The position numbers were made by a program, and so were the translations under genes. Positions 9,066-17,470 of a stretch of 64,000 bases of DNA are shown here, in pieces; position 1 is the stretch's first letter, and every line of letters starts with the position of its first letter. The stretch comes from JBOFIQ01 sp051654905 (GTDB lineage: Bacteria; Actinomycetota; Actinomycetes; Propionibacteriales; Propionibacteriaceae), in assembly GCA_051654905.1 (NCBI GenBank), contig JBOFYY010000156.1, positions 248,001 through 312,000 of the forward strand, written 5' to 3'. The notes beneath the pieces were generated by a model. It saw nothing but the letters and a program-made list of their open reading frames with translations. It was not told where the DNA came from and did not search any database.

Positions 9066-9928
9066 CCGAACCTACCAAACGCGGCCGCTATATTTTAGTG
9101 GGAGCCGGCCCTGGCGCTACTGATCTAATCACTATTCGCGGTGCCCGCGCTATCGCTGAAGCAGATATTTTGATTTGGGCATCATCACTGGTCCAAGCAG
9201 ATATTGTCGCCAACCATAAACCGGGTGCGATCCTCATCGATTCAGCTACCGTTTCGTTGGAAGAACTAGTCCCTTACATGGAACGAGCTCGCGACGAAGG
9301 TCTAACAATTGCTCGCGTCCATACCGGAGATCCCTCCATTTATGGCACTACTGCTGAGCAGCGTGACGTATGTAACCAGCTAGGTCTTGAACATGAGTCA
9401 ATTCCTGGAGTTTCAGCTTTCAGTGCTTGTGCAGCAGCAGCCGACGTCGAAATCACCGTACCGGAAGTATCGCAGTCGCTAATTCTTACTCGTCTAGACG
9501 GGGGCAGAACTCCTATGCCCCCGCAAGAAAAAGTTAGAGAATTTGCTGCCCACGGCACCACGATGGCGCTTTACCTTTCGGCAGCCCGTAATAAGCAGCT
9601 TCAAGATGAGCTACTTGCTGGTGGTTATCCTCCAGAAACTCCGTGCGTGATCGGACACCAAGTAAGTTGGCCCGATCAAATGATTCTGCGCTGCCAATTG
9701 TCAGAGCTTTCCGCCACTATGAAAGCTCATCAATTATGGAAACACACTGTCATCTTGGTGGGACCAGCTATGGCAGAAGGCCCCATCAGCGCCCGTAGCC
9801 ACTTGTACCACCCTGGCTTCCGTCACGAATATCGTGACGCGGTAGCCGAGGCACAAACACAGCTTCGCTCCGAAGGCGCTAAACCTGTCGTTGATGGCTT
9901 GATTGATCTGAATGAGGAGAACCGATGA
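9062..9928 (+). CDS. cbiF: Cobalt-precorrin-4 C11-methyltransferase
   Basis: A 288-residue tetrapyrrole methylase. GAGPGATDLITIRGARAI near residue 13, HTGDPSIYGTTAEQ near 82 and IPGVSAFSACAAAADVE near 110 match CbiF/CobM, which transfers a methyl from SAM to C11 of (cobalt-)precorrin-4. The C-terminus is about 30 residues longer than CbiF of enteric bacteria. The GTG start has AGGAGG 8-9 nt upstream inside the end of cbiL and overlaps its stop; its own stop overlaps the ATG of the next gene by 4 nt, so the three are translationally coupled. Confidence 0.92.
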   Translation: MTEPTKRGRYILVGAGPGATDLITIRGARAIAEADILIWASSLVQADIVANHKPGAILIDSATVSLEELVPYMERARDEGLTIARVHTGDPSIYGTTAEQRDVCNQLGLEHESIPGVSAFSACAAAADVEITVPEVSQSLILTRLDGGRTPMPPQEKVREFAAHGTTMALYLSAARNKQLQDELLAGGYPPETPCVIGHQVSWPDQMILRCQLSELSATMKAHQLWKHTVILVGPAMAEGPISARSHLYHPGFRHEYRDAVAEAQTQLRSEGAKPVVDGLIDLNEENR

Positions 9929-12339
9929 TTACCGTTTATGGATATTTAGGTGATATCAACAGCGATATTGCCGAACATGCTCGTCGCGCTGATTTGGTAG
10001 CAGGTGGACGTCGTCAGCTTGATGCGCTCGGGGTACCTGAAGAAAAAGCCATTGTAATTGCTCGAATCGCTCCAGTGGTAGAACAAATCAAAGAGGCTGG
10101 TGATAAAGCCGACATCGTCGTATTAGCTTCCGGCGATCCATTGCTATATGGCATTGTGCGTTCGCTACGGCGTAACGGTCTAGCAGTCAAGGTAGTTCCT
10201 GCCGTCAGCTCAATTCAGGCTGCATTCGCTGCAGTAGCACTCCCGTGGGACGATGCCCGAATTGCATCAGCTCATGGGCACTCCCTCGAAGGTGCACAAG
10301 CTCTGGTACGCAGCCACCCCAAAGTTGCAGTTCTGACCGCACCCAAACGCACTATCGTCGATCTGGTTTCAGGATTACAAGGATTAGGGCGTACCTACGT
10401 TTTATGTGAGCGGCTTGGCGAAAGCAACGAGCGCGTCCGCATTTTGACCGAAGATGAGGCGCTGGCAGTCGATAACATTCTCGAACCAAACTTAGTTCTG
10501 GCATTAGCTCATCACCCAGACTCTCTTGAAGCACTCGGAGAGGCTGCCGCAGTAGCTGGCGCTATTCCAACTCCGGCAGAAGGCAGTGATGATGAAGACG
10601 ATGATGAGCCAAAGCCATTAGGCGATATCGTCATTGGTCATGTTTACAACGGTCGCGTAGGTCGTGAACGAGCTGACGCTATCGATGCTGCACTCAAGGT
10701 AACTTCTCGTCGCTGGGAAGGTATGTCGCGAGACGGACTGGTGGAAGCTTGGGGCTGCTGTGACATTATCGTGTCGCATTTAGCGCTGGGAGCAACTACA
10801 CGACTGATCGCACCGCTGCTCAAAAATAAGAAAACTGACCCGGGCGTAGTCGTAGTTGACGAGGTGGGACGTTTCGCGGTTCCACTAGTTGGTGGACATG
10901 CTGGCGGCGCTAATGCGGTAGCTAAAGCTATTGCCGAAGGTACTGGCGCTATCGCAGTCCTTACTACTGCTACCGATGCTTTAGGAATTCCCGCTCTCGA
11001 TACGCTGGGATGGGGCTATTCCGGTGACGTTGCTGGAGTAACTCGTGCTCTCATCGACGGACGTCCAGTACTTATTGAAAAGACTCAGGGCTGGCCGCTA
11101 CCGCCGCTACCGGGCAATGTTGGAGCTGAGGTCACCGATCCAGTTGCTCGCATCGTGGTATCTGATTTGGTTGATATTCCAGCATCCGAACTTCCTACTG
11201 TCGTACTACGACCTAAGTCTCTTGTTGTAGGAATGGGCTGTAACGCCGGAGTTTCAGAAGCTGAACTCACTGAGCTGCTAGATGCCACTCTTGCCGAAGC
11301 TGGTTTAGTTAAAGAATCCATCTCTGCGCTAACCAGCATCGACGTCAAAGCTGGCGAGTTAGGTTTAATCCAGCTTGCCAATACTTTGGGAGTTCCTTAC
11401 CGCACTTATCCGGCAGAAGAGCTTGCAGTTCAGCCAGCACCATCGCAATCAGATGTGGTGTCTGCTGCGGTAGGAACTGGCAGCGTCTCCGAGGCATCAG
11501 TGATGGTCGAACGCACCGAACTAATCGTGCCAAAGCAGAAGTCTGCGGTAGCTACCTGTGCGATTGGACGACGCCCTGCCCGCGGCAAGCTTAGTGTTGT
11601 TGGGCTAGGACCTGGCGCTCGTCAGCTCCTTACGCCGATGGCAGTTGAAGCTATCCGTAACGCTACCTTTGTGGTTGGTTATGGTCCTTATGTTCGGCAA
11701 ATCCGTGATTTAGTCCGTCCTGGCGCCCGTATCCATATTTCTAAGATGGGCACCGAAGAAGAACGTACCCGCCTTGCTATCGACACTGCTCGTAATGGCG
11801 AAAATGTTGCTTTCGTGTGTTCAGGAGATCCAGCTGTTTACGCTATGGCTTCGCCTACCTTGGAAATGGGGACTGACGATATCGACATCGCCATTATCCC
11901 GGGCGTGACAGCAGCATTGGCGGCCTCCTCACTACTGGGAGCTCCATTTGGTCACGATAACGCCACTATTTCTCTCTCAGATCTTCATACGTCATGGGAG
12001 ATTATTGAAAAGCGTCTTCAGGCTGCTGCCGAAGGCGATCTTGTGGTTGCGCTCTACAATCCACGTTCTCGCAAGCGTCGGATGCATTTGCCGCGAGCAC
12101 TAGAGATTCTGGGACAGCATCGTCCCACTAGCACCCCGGTTGCTGTAGTTCAGCAGGCATATCGGGCGCAACAAAAAGTCACGATGTCGACCTTGGCTGA
12201 TTTCCAACCAGAGTGGGTTGATATGAACTCCATTGTCATCGTTGGCTCTTCAACAACAAAGTATGTTTCTACCGGCAGTGGTGAACGTGTCATCGTTACC
12301 CCCCGGGATTACCAGTGGATGGAGAAGATCAATGACTGA
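9925..12339 (+). CDS. cbiEGH: Trifunctional CbiE-CbiG-CbiH fusion (C5 methylase, cobalt-precorrin-5A hydrolase, C17 methylase)
   Basis: 804 residues with three enzymes in one chain. Residues ~1-195 are CbiE, the C5-methylase half of CobL, with ASGDPLLYGIVRSL near 68. An acidic linker (EGSDDEDDDEPKP near 218-230) leads to CbiG (~232-500): GGHAGGANAVAKAIA in the middle domain and the C-terminal VGMGCNAGVSEAELTELL. After a second variable linker comes CbiH/CobJ (~550-790): GLGPGARQLLTPMAVEAI, CSGDPAVYAMASPT, ALYNPRSRKR. Together they cover cobalt-factor III formation, ring opening with loss of acetaldehyde, and C5 methylation. The CbiT partner that often follows CbiE is encoded separately at 18268-18876 on the other strand. 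The start has GAGGAGA 6 nt upstream. Confidence 0.92.
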   Translation: MITVYGYLGDINSDIAEHARRADLVAGGRRQLDALGVPEEKAIVIARIAPVVEQIKEAGDKADIVVLASGDPLLYGIVRSLRRNGLAVKVVPAVSSIQAAFAAVALPWDDARIASAHGHSLEGAQALVRSHPKVAVLTAPKRTIVDLVSGLQGLGRTYVLCERLGESNERVRILTEDEALAVDNILEPNLVLALAHHPDSLEALGEAAAVAGAIPTPAEGSDDEDDDEPKPLGDIVIGHVYNGRVGRERADAIDAALKVTSRRWEGMSRDGLVEAWGCCDIIVSHLALGATTRLIAPLLKNKKTDPGVVVVDEVGRFAVPLVGGHAGGANAVAKAIAEGTGAIAVLTTATDALGIPALDTLGWGYSGDVAGVTRALIDGRPVLIEKTQGWPLPPLPGNVGAEVTDPVARIVVSDLVDIPASELPTVVLRPKSLVVGMGCNAGVSEAELTELLDATLAEAGLVKESISALTSIDVKAGELGLIQLANTLGVPYRTYPAEELAVQPAPSQSDVVSAAVGTGSVSEASVMVERTELIVPKQKSAVATCAIGRRPARGKLSVVGLGPGARQLLTPMAVEAIRNATFVVGYGPYVRQIRDLVRPGARIHISKMGTEEERTRLAIDTARNGENVAFVCSGDPAVYAMASPTLEMGTDDIDIAIIPGVTAALAASSLLGAPFGHDNATISLSDLHTSWEIIEKRLQAAAEGDLVVALYNPRSRKRRMHLPRALEILGQHRPTSTPVAVVQQAYRAQQKVTMSTLADFQPEWVDMNSIVIVGSSTTKYVSTGSGERVIVTPRDYQWMEKIND

Positions 12340-13555
12340 TAACACTCCCCTCGTCATTGCTGCACATGGTACCCGTGACCCTCATGGCGCTGAAGTAGCC
12401 CGAGCTTTAGTTGCTCGCGTTGCTGCCAAGCTAGCCCCTACCCCGGTTGCTGCTGGGTTCGTAGAGTTGATGGAACCTGACATCGAATCAGCTCTCACCG
12501 ATACGCTGCAAGCGTGCCCAGAAGGTGAACGTCATGCTGTTGTAGCCCCACTCATGTTGGGCACTGGCGGACATGTTCAGACTGATATTCCTGATTCAGC
12601 ACATGCTGCTGCACAGGCAGTTCCGGGATCTTCTGTCGAAGTTGCCGCCTATTTAGGGAAAGATATTCGCCTACTTTCAGCATTATGTGATCGTTTGACC
12701 ACAGCTATGGGCGATTGGGAACCCCGCGATGTTCATGTCATTTTGTTAGGTCGTGGCGCAGTGGTTCCCGAAGCTAACTCCGACCATGCTCGACTTGCTC
12801 GTATGGTTTGGGAACGCAGCGGAACCAGTATGGTTCACCCGGCTTTCATTCAGGTGACCCGTCCTTCGCTACCAGAGGCGCTAAGCCAAGCAGAAAAGCT
12901 AGGCGCTACCCAGATCGTAGTAGTTCCTAACTTCTTGTTCCCTGGCAAATTATCGCAGTGGACTCAAGAACAGGTAGCAGCATGGTCACTTTCACACGCT
13001 GAAACTAATGTACGTATTGCTGATGTGATCGGTGATTGCGACGAACTAGCCGAAGTCATCATCGACCGCTATCGCGCCGCAGCTCAGATCCCTGACACCA
13101 CAGATGGGTCCCCAACTTACCTATCTGGACTACGGCTAACTAGCCGTGACGTTGTTGTAGTGGGTGCTGGGCATGTCGCAGATCGTCGAGTACCGCGACT
13201 GGTGGACGCCGGAGCTAATGTCCGCGTAATCTCCCCTACTATCTCCATCAAACTAGGACGCATGGTTAAAGCTGGAGAAATTACTTGGGAGCAGCGAGTT
13301 TTTAGCGATGCCGATATTACCGACGCATGGTATGTTCTCGCGCTAACCAATGATCCAGCCATTAACGCCCATATCGCCGAGTTGTGCGAACAGCAGCGGA
13401 CCTTCTGTGTCCGAGGTGATGACTCTCGTCATGGATCGGCATGGACTCCAGCGGTAGAACATGCTGGTGGTCTGACGGTCGGGGTTATTGGTAACCGTGA
13501 CCCGCAGCGTTCCGTTGCGGTTCGCGACGCCGTACTACGAGCGTTGTGGACCTAA
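12332..13555 (+). CDS. cbiX: Fusion of sirohydrochlorin cobaltochelatase (two CbiX domains) and precorrin-2 dehydrogenase (CysG N-terminal domain)
   Basis: 407 residues from ATG 12332, which overlaps the cbiEGH stop by 8 nt. Residues ~1-115 are a CbiX domain with the metal-binding His in AAHGTRDPHG and VVAPLMLGTGGHVQTDIP; a second, more diverged CbiX-like half follows to ~240 (LLGRGAVVPEANSD, VVVPNFLFPGKLSQW). Residues ~255-405 carry the Rossmann motif VVGAGHVADRRVPRLVDAGA and the siroheme-synthase N-terminal fold. The protein would oxidise precorrin-2 to sirohydrochlorin and insert cobalt, the entry step of the anaerobic route; it could also serve siroheme. It ends the operon, before a clear terminator. 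Confidence 0.9.
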   Translation: MTDNTPLVIAAHGTRDPHGAEVARALVARVAAKLAPTPVAAGFVELMEPDIESALTDTLQACPEGERHAVVAPLMLGTGGHVQTDIPDSAHAAAQAVPGSSVEVAAYLGKDIRLLSALCDRLTTAMGDWEPRDVHVILLGRGAVVPEANSDHARLARMVWERSGTSMVHPAFIQVTRPSLPEALSQAEKLGATQIVVVPNFLFPGKLSQWTQEQVAAWSLSHAETNVRIADVIGDCDELAEVIIDRYRAAAQIPDTTDGSPTYLSGLRLTSRDVVVVGAGHVADRRVPRLVDAGANVRVISPTISIKLGRMVKAGEITWEQRVFSDADITDAWYVLALTNDPAINAHIAELCEQQRTFCVRGDDSRHGSAWTPAVEHAGGLTVGVIGNRDPQRSVAVRDAVLRALWT

Positions 13556-13567
13556 TAATCTATTGAG

Positions 13568-13613
13568 AAAGGTGGGGTTTTAGGCATTCATGTGCCGATG
13601 ACCCCACCTTTTT
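13568..13613 (+). terminator. Terminator of the cbiL-cbiF-cbiEGH-cbiX operon
   Basis: AAGGTGGGGT (from 13569) pairs with ACCCCACCTT (to ~13610) around a 20-nt loop, followed by TTTTTC. It stands 12 nt after the cbiX stop. Confidence 0.88.
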
Positions 13614-13616
13614 CGC

Positions 13617-13628
13617 TACCGTAGTTAT
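13617..13628 (+). promoter_or_regulatory. Putative leaderless promoter -10 of the GH76 gene
   Basis: TACCGT at 13617-13622 lies exactly 6 nt before the GTG start, with no Shine-Dalgarno, the same geometry as at other starts in this window. Confidence 0.45.
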
Positions 13629-14729
13629 GTGACGACGAATGCTCAACGTGCGCAGACTGCTGCAGTGGCTGTGGGAGATTTCACCCACCGAGTCTGGAAG
13701 CTGCCCGGGACACGGTTAGCTCGTGCCGTCTATCCGCCACATCCGACTGCTAATAAAGCTTGGAATTACTGGTGGCAAGCTCACTTGCTGGATGCAATAG
13801 TTGATGCTGGCGAGCGTCAACTCGCTGAAGGTAACCTTCGCCAGGCTCGTCGCTGGCATCGTCAAGGGCGTCATCTTTTAGTCGGGCTATGGCTACGCAA
13901 TAAAGCCAGTTGGACCAACGATTATTACGATGATATGGCATGGCTGGCGCTGGCTAACTTACGTTGGCAAGAGTTAGGGCGTAACATAAATCGCCGCCGT
14001 TCTTTACTGGTTTCGTCTTCGCAGCGCGCATTCACCCGACAATTTCAAGTATCTATGAGTTGTCCATGGGGTGGCTGTTGGTGGCATCACGAACATGACT
14101 TTGCCAATGCCCCCGCAACAGCTCCTATCGGATTATGGTGTGCCCGTACCGGCAAAGAAAACCATGGATTGCGGCTACTGACGTGGCTTTTAGCAACTCT
14201 ACGCGACCCTAATACTGGTCTTATCCGTGACGGGTTTCGAGAAATAGCAGGAAATCCAGTTATTGAGGAAACAATCTGGACCTATAACCAAGGCACTACC
14301 TTGGGGCTTTTACTGGCTTTAGGAGAAACTGAGGAAGCCGAACGTCTGATAACTACTATCAGTGAGCACCTTTGCGTCTCTGGGGATGTACTTCGCACTG
14401 ACGGTAGCGGAGATGCCGGACTATTCACAGGTATTCTGGTTCGCTATTTAGGGCTTGCTGCCCAAGATCAGCGACTCAGCGACGCTGCTAGAAGTCGTGC
14501 TGCTGCCATGGTATTTGCTACATCTGATGCGCTCTGGGAAGGGCGTAGTCAACGTGATCTTCCTGAGACAGGAATACCGTCGTGTCTGGTTTTTCCCATT
14601 GATGTCGTATCCCCCGCAGCAGAGCACTGCCAAACTACTTCTATTGAGCTAACTCCGCAGCTCCAAGCCTGGACGGTTTTTGAAACGGCCGCCGCGCTAG
14701 AACGCGCGACGGCCGATAAACAACTCTAA
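13629..14729 (+). CDS. Glycoside hydrolase family 76 (alpha-1,6-mannanase-like) protein
   Basis: 366 residues. The paired aspartates of the GH76 active site are in TNDYYDDMAWLAL (Asp101-Asp102), in an (alpha/alpha)6-type protein; other family features are CPWGGCWWHHEHDFANAP near 143 and EETIWTYNQGTTLGLLLAL near 215. GH76 enzymes cut or remodel alpha-1,6-mannan chains, which in Corynebacteriales form the backbone of lipomannan and phosphatidylinositol mannosides. I see no signal peptide or membrane segment, so a cytosolic role or non-hydrolytic function is possible. The GTG start appears leaderless. It sits alone between two cobalamin gene blocks and converges on cbiC with 3 nt between stops. 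Confidence 0.82.
   Translation: MTTNAQRAQTAAVAVGDFTHRVWKLPGTRLARAVYPPHPTANKAWNYWWQAHLLDAIVDAGERQLAEGNLRQARRWHRQGRHLLVGLWLRNKASWTNDYYDDMAWLALANLRWQELGRNINRRRSLLVSSSQRAFTRQFQVSMSCPWGGCWWHHEHDFANAPATAPIGLWCARTGKENHGLRLLTWLLATLRDPNTGLIRDGFREIAGNPVIEETIWTYNQGTTLGLLLALGETEEAERLITTISEHLCVSGDVLRTDGSGDAGLFTGILVRYLGLAAQDQRLSDAARSRAAAMVFATSDALWEGRSQRDLPETGIPSCLVFPIDVVSPAAEHCQTTSIELTPQLQAWTVFETAAALERATADKQL
14686..14715 (-). terminator. Hairpin terminator of cbiC inside the 3' end of the GH76 gene
   Basis: Arms 14686-14697 and 14704-14715 pair over 12 bp with one mismatch (GC-rich, CGGCCG ends) around a 6-nt loop. On the minus strand, just after the cbiC stop, it is followed by GTTTCAAAAA, a weak T tail. 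The GC richness contrasts with the surroundings. Confidence 0.5.
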
Positions 14730-14732
14730 TTA

Positions 14733-15398
14733 TTACCCGCGTGGAGTAGCGTCATTAGTTACTTCAGCGCGAGAAGCCAGCGCATTCAATGCAGCCACAG
14801 TAACTGCAGAACCACCGCGTCGTCCTCGCAAAGTTACCCACTCCAACCCGAAGGGGTTTGCTCGGAGCGCCTCTTTGGATTCTGCAGCGCCCACAAAGCC
14901 TACCGGCATACCGACGACAGCTGCTGGCTTTGGCCCACCTTCAGCAATAACCTCTAATAATCTAAATAGCGCGGTAGGAGCATTACCGATCGCTACGATT
15001 GCGCCATCCATATCATCGCGCCAGCGTTCAATAGCAGCAGCCGTCTTGGTGATTCCAAGTCGCTTAGCATCATCGGCAAGGGTGGGATCTTGGATATGGC
15101 AAATGATTCGGTTATCTCGTGGCAAACGGGAGCGGATAATCCCAGTTGCCACCATAGAGGCATCACACAAGATCGATGCCCCGGCAGCAAGCGCTTCCCA
15201 AGCAGCTTTACCTACACCGGGGGTGAAATCGATATCGTCAGCAATATCGGTAGCGCCCGCCGCGTGCACCATTCGAACCGCAACAGACTCAAGGTCTGCT
15301 GGGAAACGTTCTAAGTTAGTTTCTGCCCGAATAATACGGAAAGATTCCGCGTAAATATCGCTGCCCTGTGACAAATAGTCATATCGGGTATCACTCAT
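14733..15398 (-). CDS. cbiC: Cobalt-precorrin-8 methylmutase
   Basis: 221 residues from ATG 15398. Moves the methyl group from C11 to C12 to give cobyrinate. Family marks: the catalytic His in VRMVHAAGATD, DFTPGVGKAAWEALAAGAS, LCDASMVATGI, and GMPVGFVGAAESKEAL near the C-terminus. I prefer ATG 15398, preceded by AAAGG 7 nt upstream, over an in-frame GTG at 15455 with no ribosome site. The gene is divergent from the cobalt importer and its riboswitch, and is transcribed against the main cobalamin operon. Its hairpin terminator seems to lie in the GH76 coding end. Confidence 0.92.
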   Translation of the reverse strand: MSDTRYDYLSQGSDIYAESFRIIRAETNLERFPADLESVAVRMVHAAGATDIADDIDFTPGVGKAAWEALAAGASILCDASMVATGIIRSRLPRDNRIICHIQDPTLADDAKRLGITKTAAAIERWRDDMDGAIVAIGNAPTALFRLLEVIAEGGPKPAAVVGMPVGFVGAAESKEALRANPFGLEWVTLRGRRGGSAVTVAALNALASRAEVTNDATPRG

Positions 15399-15534
15399 GA
15401 CAGTGCCTTTCGGTCGGTTTATGTCCGGTAGCGATAAGTTATCGCTTAACGTCACACCGTAGCGTATCTCACAAAAAGCACCCCTATGCTGACAATGTGT
15501 CTAAGACATGGCAAGATCAGGACCAGTAAATAAA

Positions 15535-15650
15535 AATTTAAGATCGTCGAACGAGGTGCTAAGGAAGCCGGGTAAAGCCGGCACGGTCGCGCCGCTGTGA
15601 ACACCTTTCAGGTGAAAGTCAGAAACTTCCCTCGCCGGCAATCCCACCAT
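15535..15650 (+). promoter_or_regulatory. Cobalamin riboswitch upstream of the cobalt importer
   Basis: AAGGAAGCCGGGTAAAGCCGG (15561-15581, one base beyond the core) precedes the B12 box GGTCGCGCCGCTGTGA at 15585-15600. The short hairpin ACACCTTTCAGGTG and the GTCAGAAACTT stretch at 15618-15628 follow, as in the cobalamin riboswitch core. CbiMNQO genes follow directly, a common target. The box differs from the consensus at two positions. Confidence 0.88.
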
Positions 15651-15685
15651 GATTGAGACGCGTCATCTCGAGGAGGATCCCCCTA

Positions 15686-16696
15686 ATGCATATCGCTGAA
15701 GGTTTCTTGCCTGCTGCTCACTGTGCCGTATGGTACGCAGCAGCTGCCCCATTCGTTGTTCACGGTGCTCGTCGCACTGTCAAGATTGTGCGCGAAAACC
15801 CTGAAAATAAACTTCTACTAGGCGCCGCTGGAGCTTTCACCTTTGTACTCAGCGCCATCAAATTGCCGTCAGTAACTGGTAGCTCATCACACCCCACCGG
15901 CACTGGTGCGGGCGCAGTTCTGTTCCGTCCGCCAGTCATGGCATTTTTGGGAACTATTGTGTTGCTCTTCCAAGCTCTGCTTTTAGCTCATGGCGGTCTT
16001 ACAACGTTAGGCGCCAACGTATTCAGCATGGGCATCGTCGGACCGTGGGTCGGTTGGGCAGCTTGGGCTGCGCTAAAGAAAATCAAAGCACCTAGTGCTG
16101 TTGGCATCTTTGCAGCTTTCGCATTAGCTGACCTTGCCACCTACTGTATGACCAGCATCCAGCTAGCTTTGGCTTATCCTGAAGCTGAAGGTGGCATGCT
16201 AGCGGCAGCAGCAAAGTTCCTTTCGATATTTGCAATCACTCAGCTACCACTAGCTGTCATTGAAGGTATCGTCGGCATTCTCGTATTCCAGTTGCTTGGT
16301 AAGGTCGCTGGCAGCGATCTGACTCGTCTAGGACTTCAGTCCGATACCGAATCAGCTTCGCGTCGCTTCGGGTCTATTCCTGCTATCGGAGCCCTTCTAC
16401 TGGCACTAGCAACTGTAGGGATCTTCATCGCATCGATGGTTTTCGCTCCTCGCGGGGATGCTCCTGAAGGTGAAGCCTTCGGTGGTACGGACTCTGCGGT
16501 GACTGAAAAGCTGGAAGAAGCCGGTACCGAGCCTTGGTTCAAGCCTATCTTTGAACCTGGATCTGGCGAGGTAGAATCTGGTCTTTTTGCTATGCAAGCA
16601 GCCCTTGGCGCTGGTCTTTTTGGCTGGTGCATTGGCAGATTAGGACGTCGCAAGGCTGCTGACGCTCCTGCCGCATTGCCTACACAGCAAGCCTAA
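15686..16696 (+). CDS. cbiM: Cobalt ECF transporter S component, CbiM-CbiN fusion
   Basis: 336 residues from ATG 15686, chosen because AGGAGG lies 9 nt upstream and CbiM proteins begin with Met-His-Ile, the N-terminus whose amine and His2 bind the metal (MHIAEGFLPAAH). Residues ~1-225 are CbiM, with KLPSVTGSSSHPTGTG supplying a further metal His. Residues ~230-330 are a fused CbiN: two membrane segments around an external loop with EPWFKPIFEPGSGEVESGLF. CbiN normally is a separate ~100-residue protein; fusion is known in some actinobacteria. It imports Co2+ with CbiQ and CbiO. The stop abuts the cbiQ ATG. Confidence 0.93.
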   Translation: MHIAEGFLPAAHCAVWYAAAAPFVVHGARRTVKIVRENPENKLLLGAAGAFTFVLSAIKLPSVTGSSSHPTGTGAGAVLFRPPVMAFLGTIVLLFQALLLAHGGLTTLGANVFSMGIVGPWVGWAAWAALKKIKAPSAVGIFAAFALADLATYCMTSIQLALAYPEAEGGMLAAAAKFLSIFAITQLPLAVIEGIVGILVFQLLGKVAGSDLTRLGLQSDTESASRRFGSIPAIGALLLALATVGIFIASMVFAPRGDAPEGEAFGGTDSAVTEKLEEAGTEPWFKPIFEPGSGEVESGLFAMQAALGAGLFGWCIGRLGRRKAADAPAALPTQQA

Positions 16697-17470
16697 ATGA
16701 GTATTCGCCTTGGCATAGATGATGCCGCCTGGGATAGTCCCTGGCGGCATCATCGCGTCGGCGAAAAGGTACTACTCAGCGTCGGGCTGGTGCTCACAGC
16801 ACTGATTGCTCCTACTTGGCCGGGAACTATTTTGGTGAGTGTCGCTAGTTTGTTAGCGATACTTTTCTACGCCAAAATCCGTCCGCGTTTACTGTGGGCA
16901 GCCTGTGCCGTACCGCTGCTTTTTCTAGCGATCAGCGCTATTTCCGTAGCAATTCATATCAACACTAAAACCCCTGCTTGGATACGTTTTTGGGTGCTAT
17001 CGGTAGACCGTGCAAGTTTCATCCAAGCAGCTGGGCTACTCGGTCATGGCATTGCTGGCACTCTAGCACTCATGGTTTTAGCCACCACCACTCCCATGGT
17101 CGATTTAGTAACATGGCTCAGAGATCTAAAAATACCTGCTGAACTTATCGATATTGCTGCTTTAATGTACCGGCTACTATTCCTTGCATTAGGGATAGCA
17201 ATCGCTGTCCATGAAGCATCTGTAGCCCGACTCGGTGACACCCCACGGCCTTGGCAGCGACGCTTCCATAATGTTGCCCGGGAAATATCAGCTGTCTTTT
17301 TTCGTACCGGACATCGAGCAGTACGTATGCAACGTGGTCTAGAACTTCGCGGCTACGAATCTGATTTAGCAACGTTACCGATAGCTCGGGAACGATCTTG
17401 GCGGTTTATCGTTACTAGCGTCATAACACTTTTAGGAATCTGGGTTTCAGCGATGGTGGTATCACGATGA
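16697..17470 (+). CDS. cbiQ: Cobalt ECF transporter T component
   Basis: 257 residues with four to six hydrophobic segments; the family regions are LLGHGIAGTLALMVLATTTP and the coupling-helix motifs near the C-terminus, MQRGLELRGYES, which matches the Ala-Arg-Gly type box of T components. CbiQ transmits ATPase movement to CbiM. The start is immediately after the cbiM stop (TAAATG) and the gene ends in a 4-nt overlap with cbiO (ATGA), so all three are one unit under the second riboswitch. Confidence 0.9.
   Translation: MSIRLGIDDAAWDSPWRHHRVGEKVLLSVGLVLTALIAPTWPGTILVSVASLLAILFYAKIRPRLLWAACAVPLLFLAISAISVAIHINTKTPAWIRFWVLSVDRASFIQAAGLLGHGIAGTLALMVLATTTPMVDLVTWLRDLKIPAELIDIAALMYRLLFLALGIAIAVHEASVARLGDTPRPWQRRFHNVAREISAVFFRTGHRAVRMQRGLELRGYESDLATLPIARERSWRFIVTSVITLLGIWVSAMVVSR

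Noticed and set aside
14875..15354. 159-residue open frame opposite cbiC
   Set aside because: Antisense shadow of a complete, conserved cbiC; no ribosome site or family motif.
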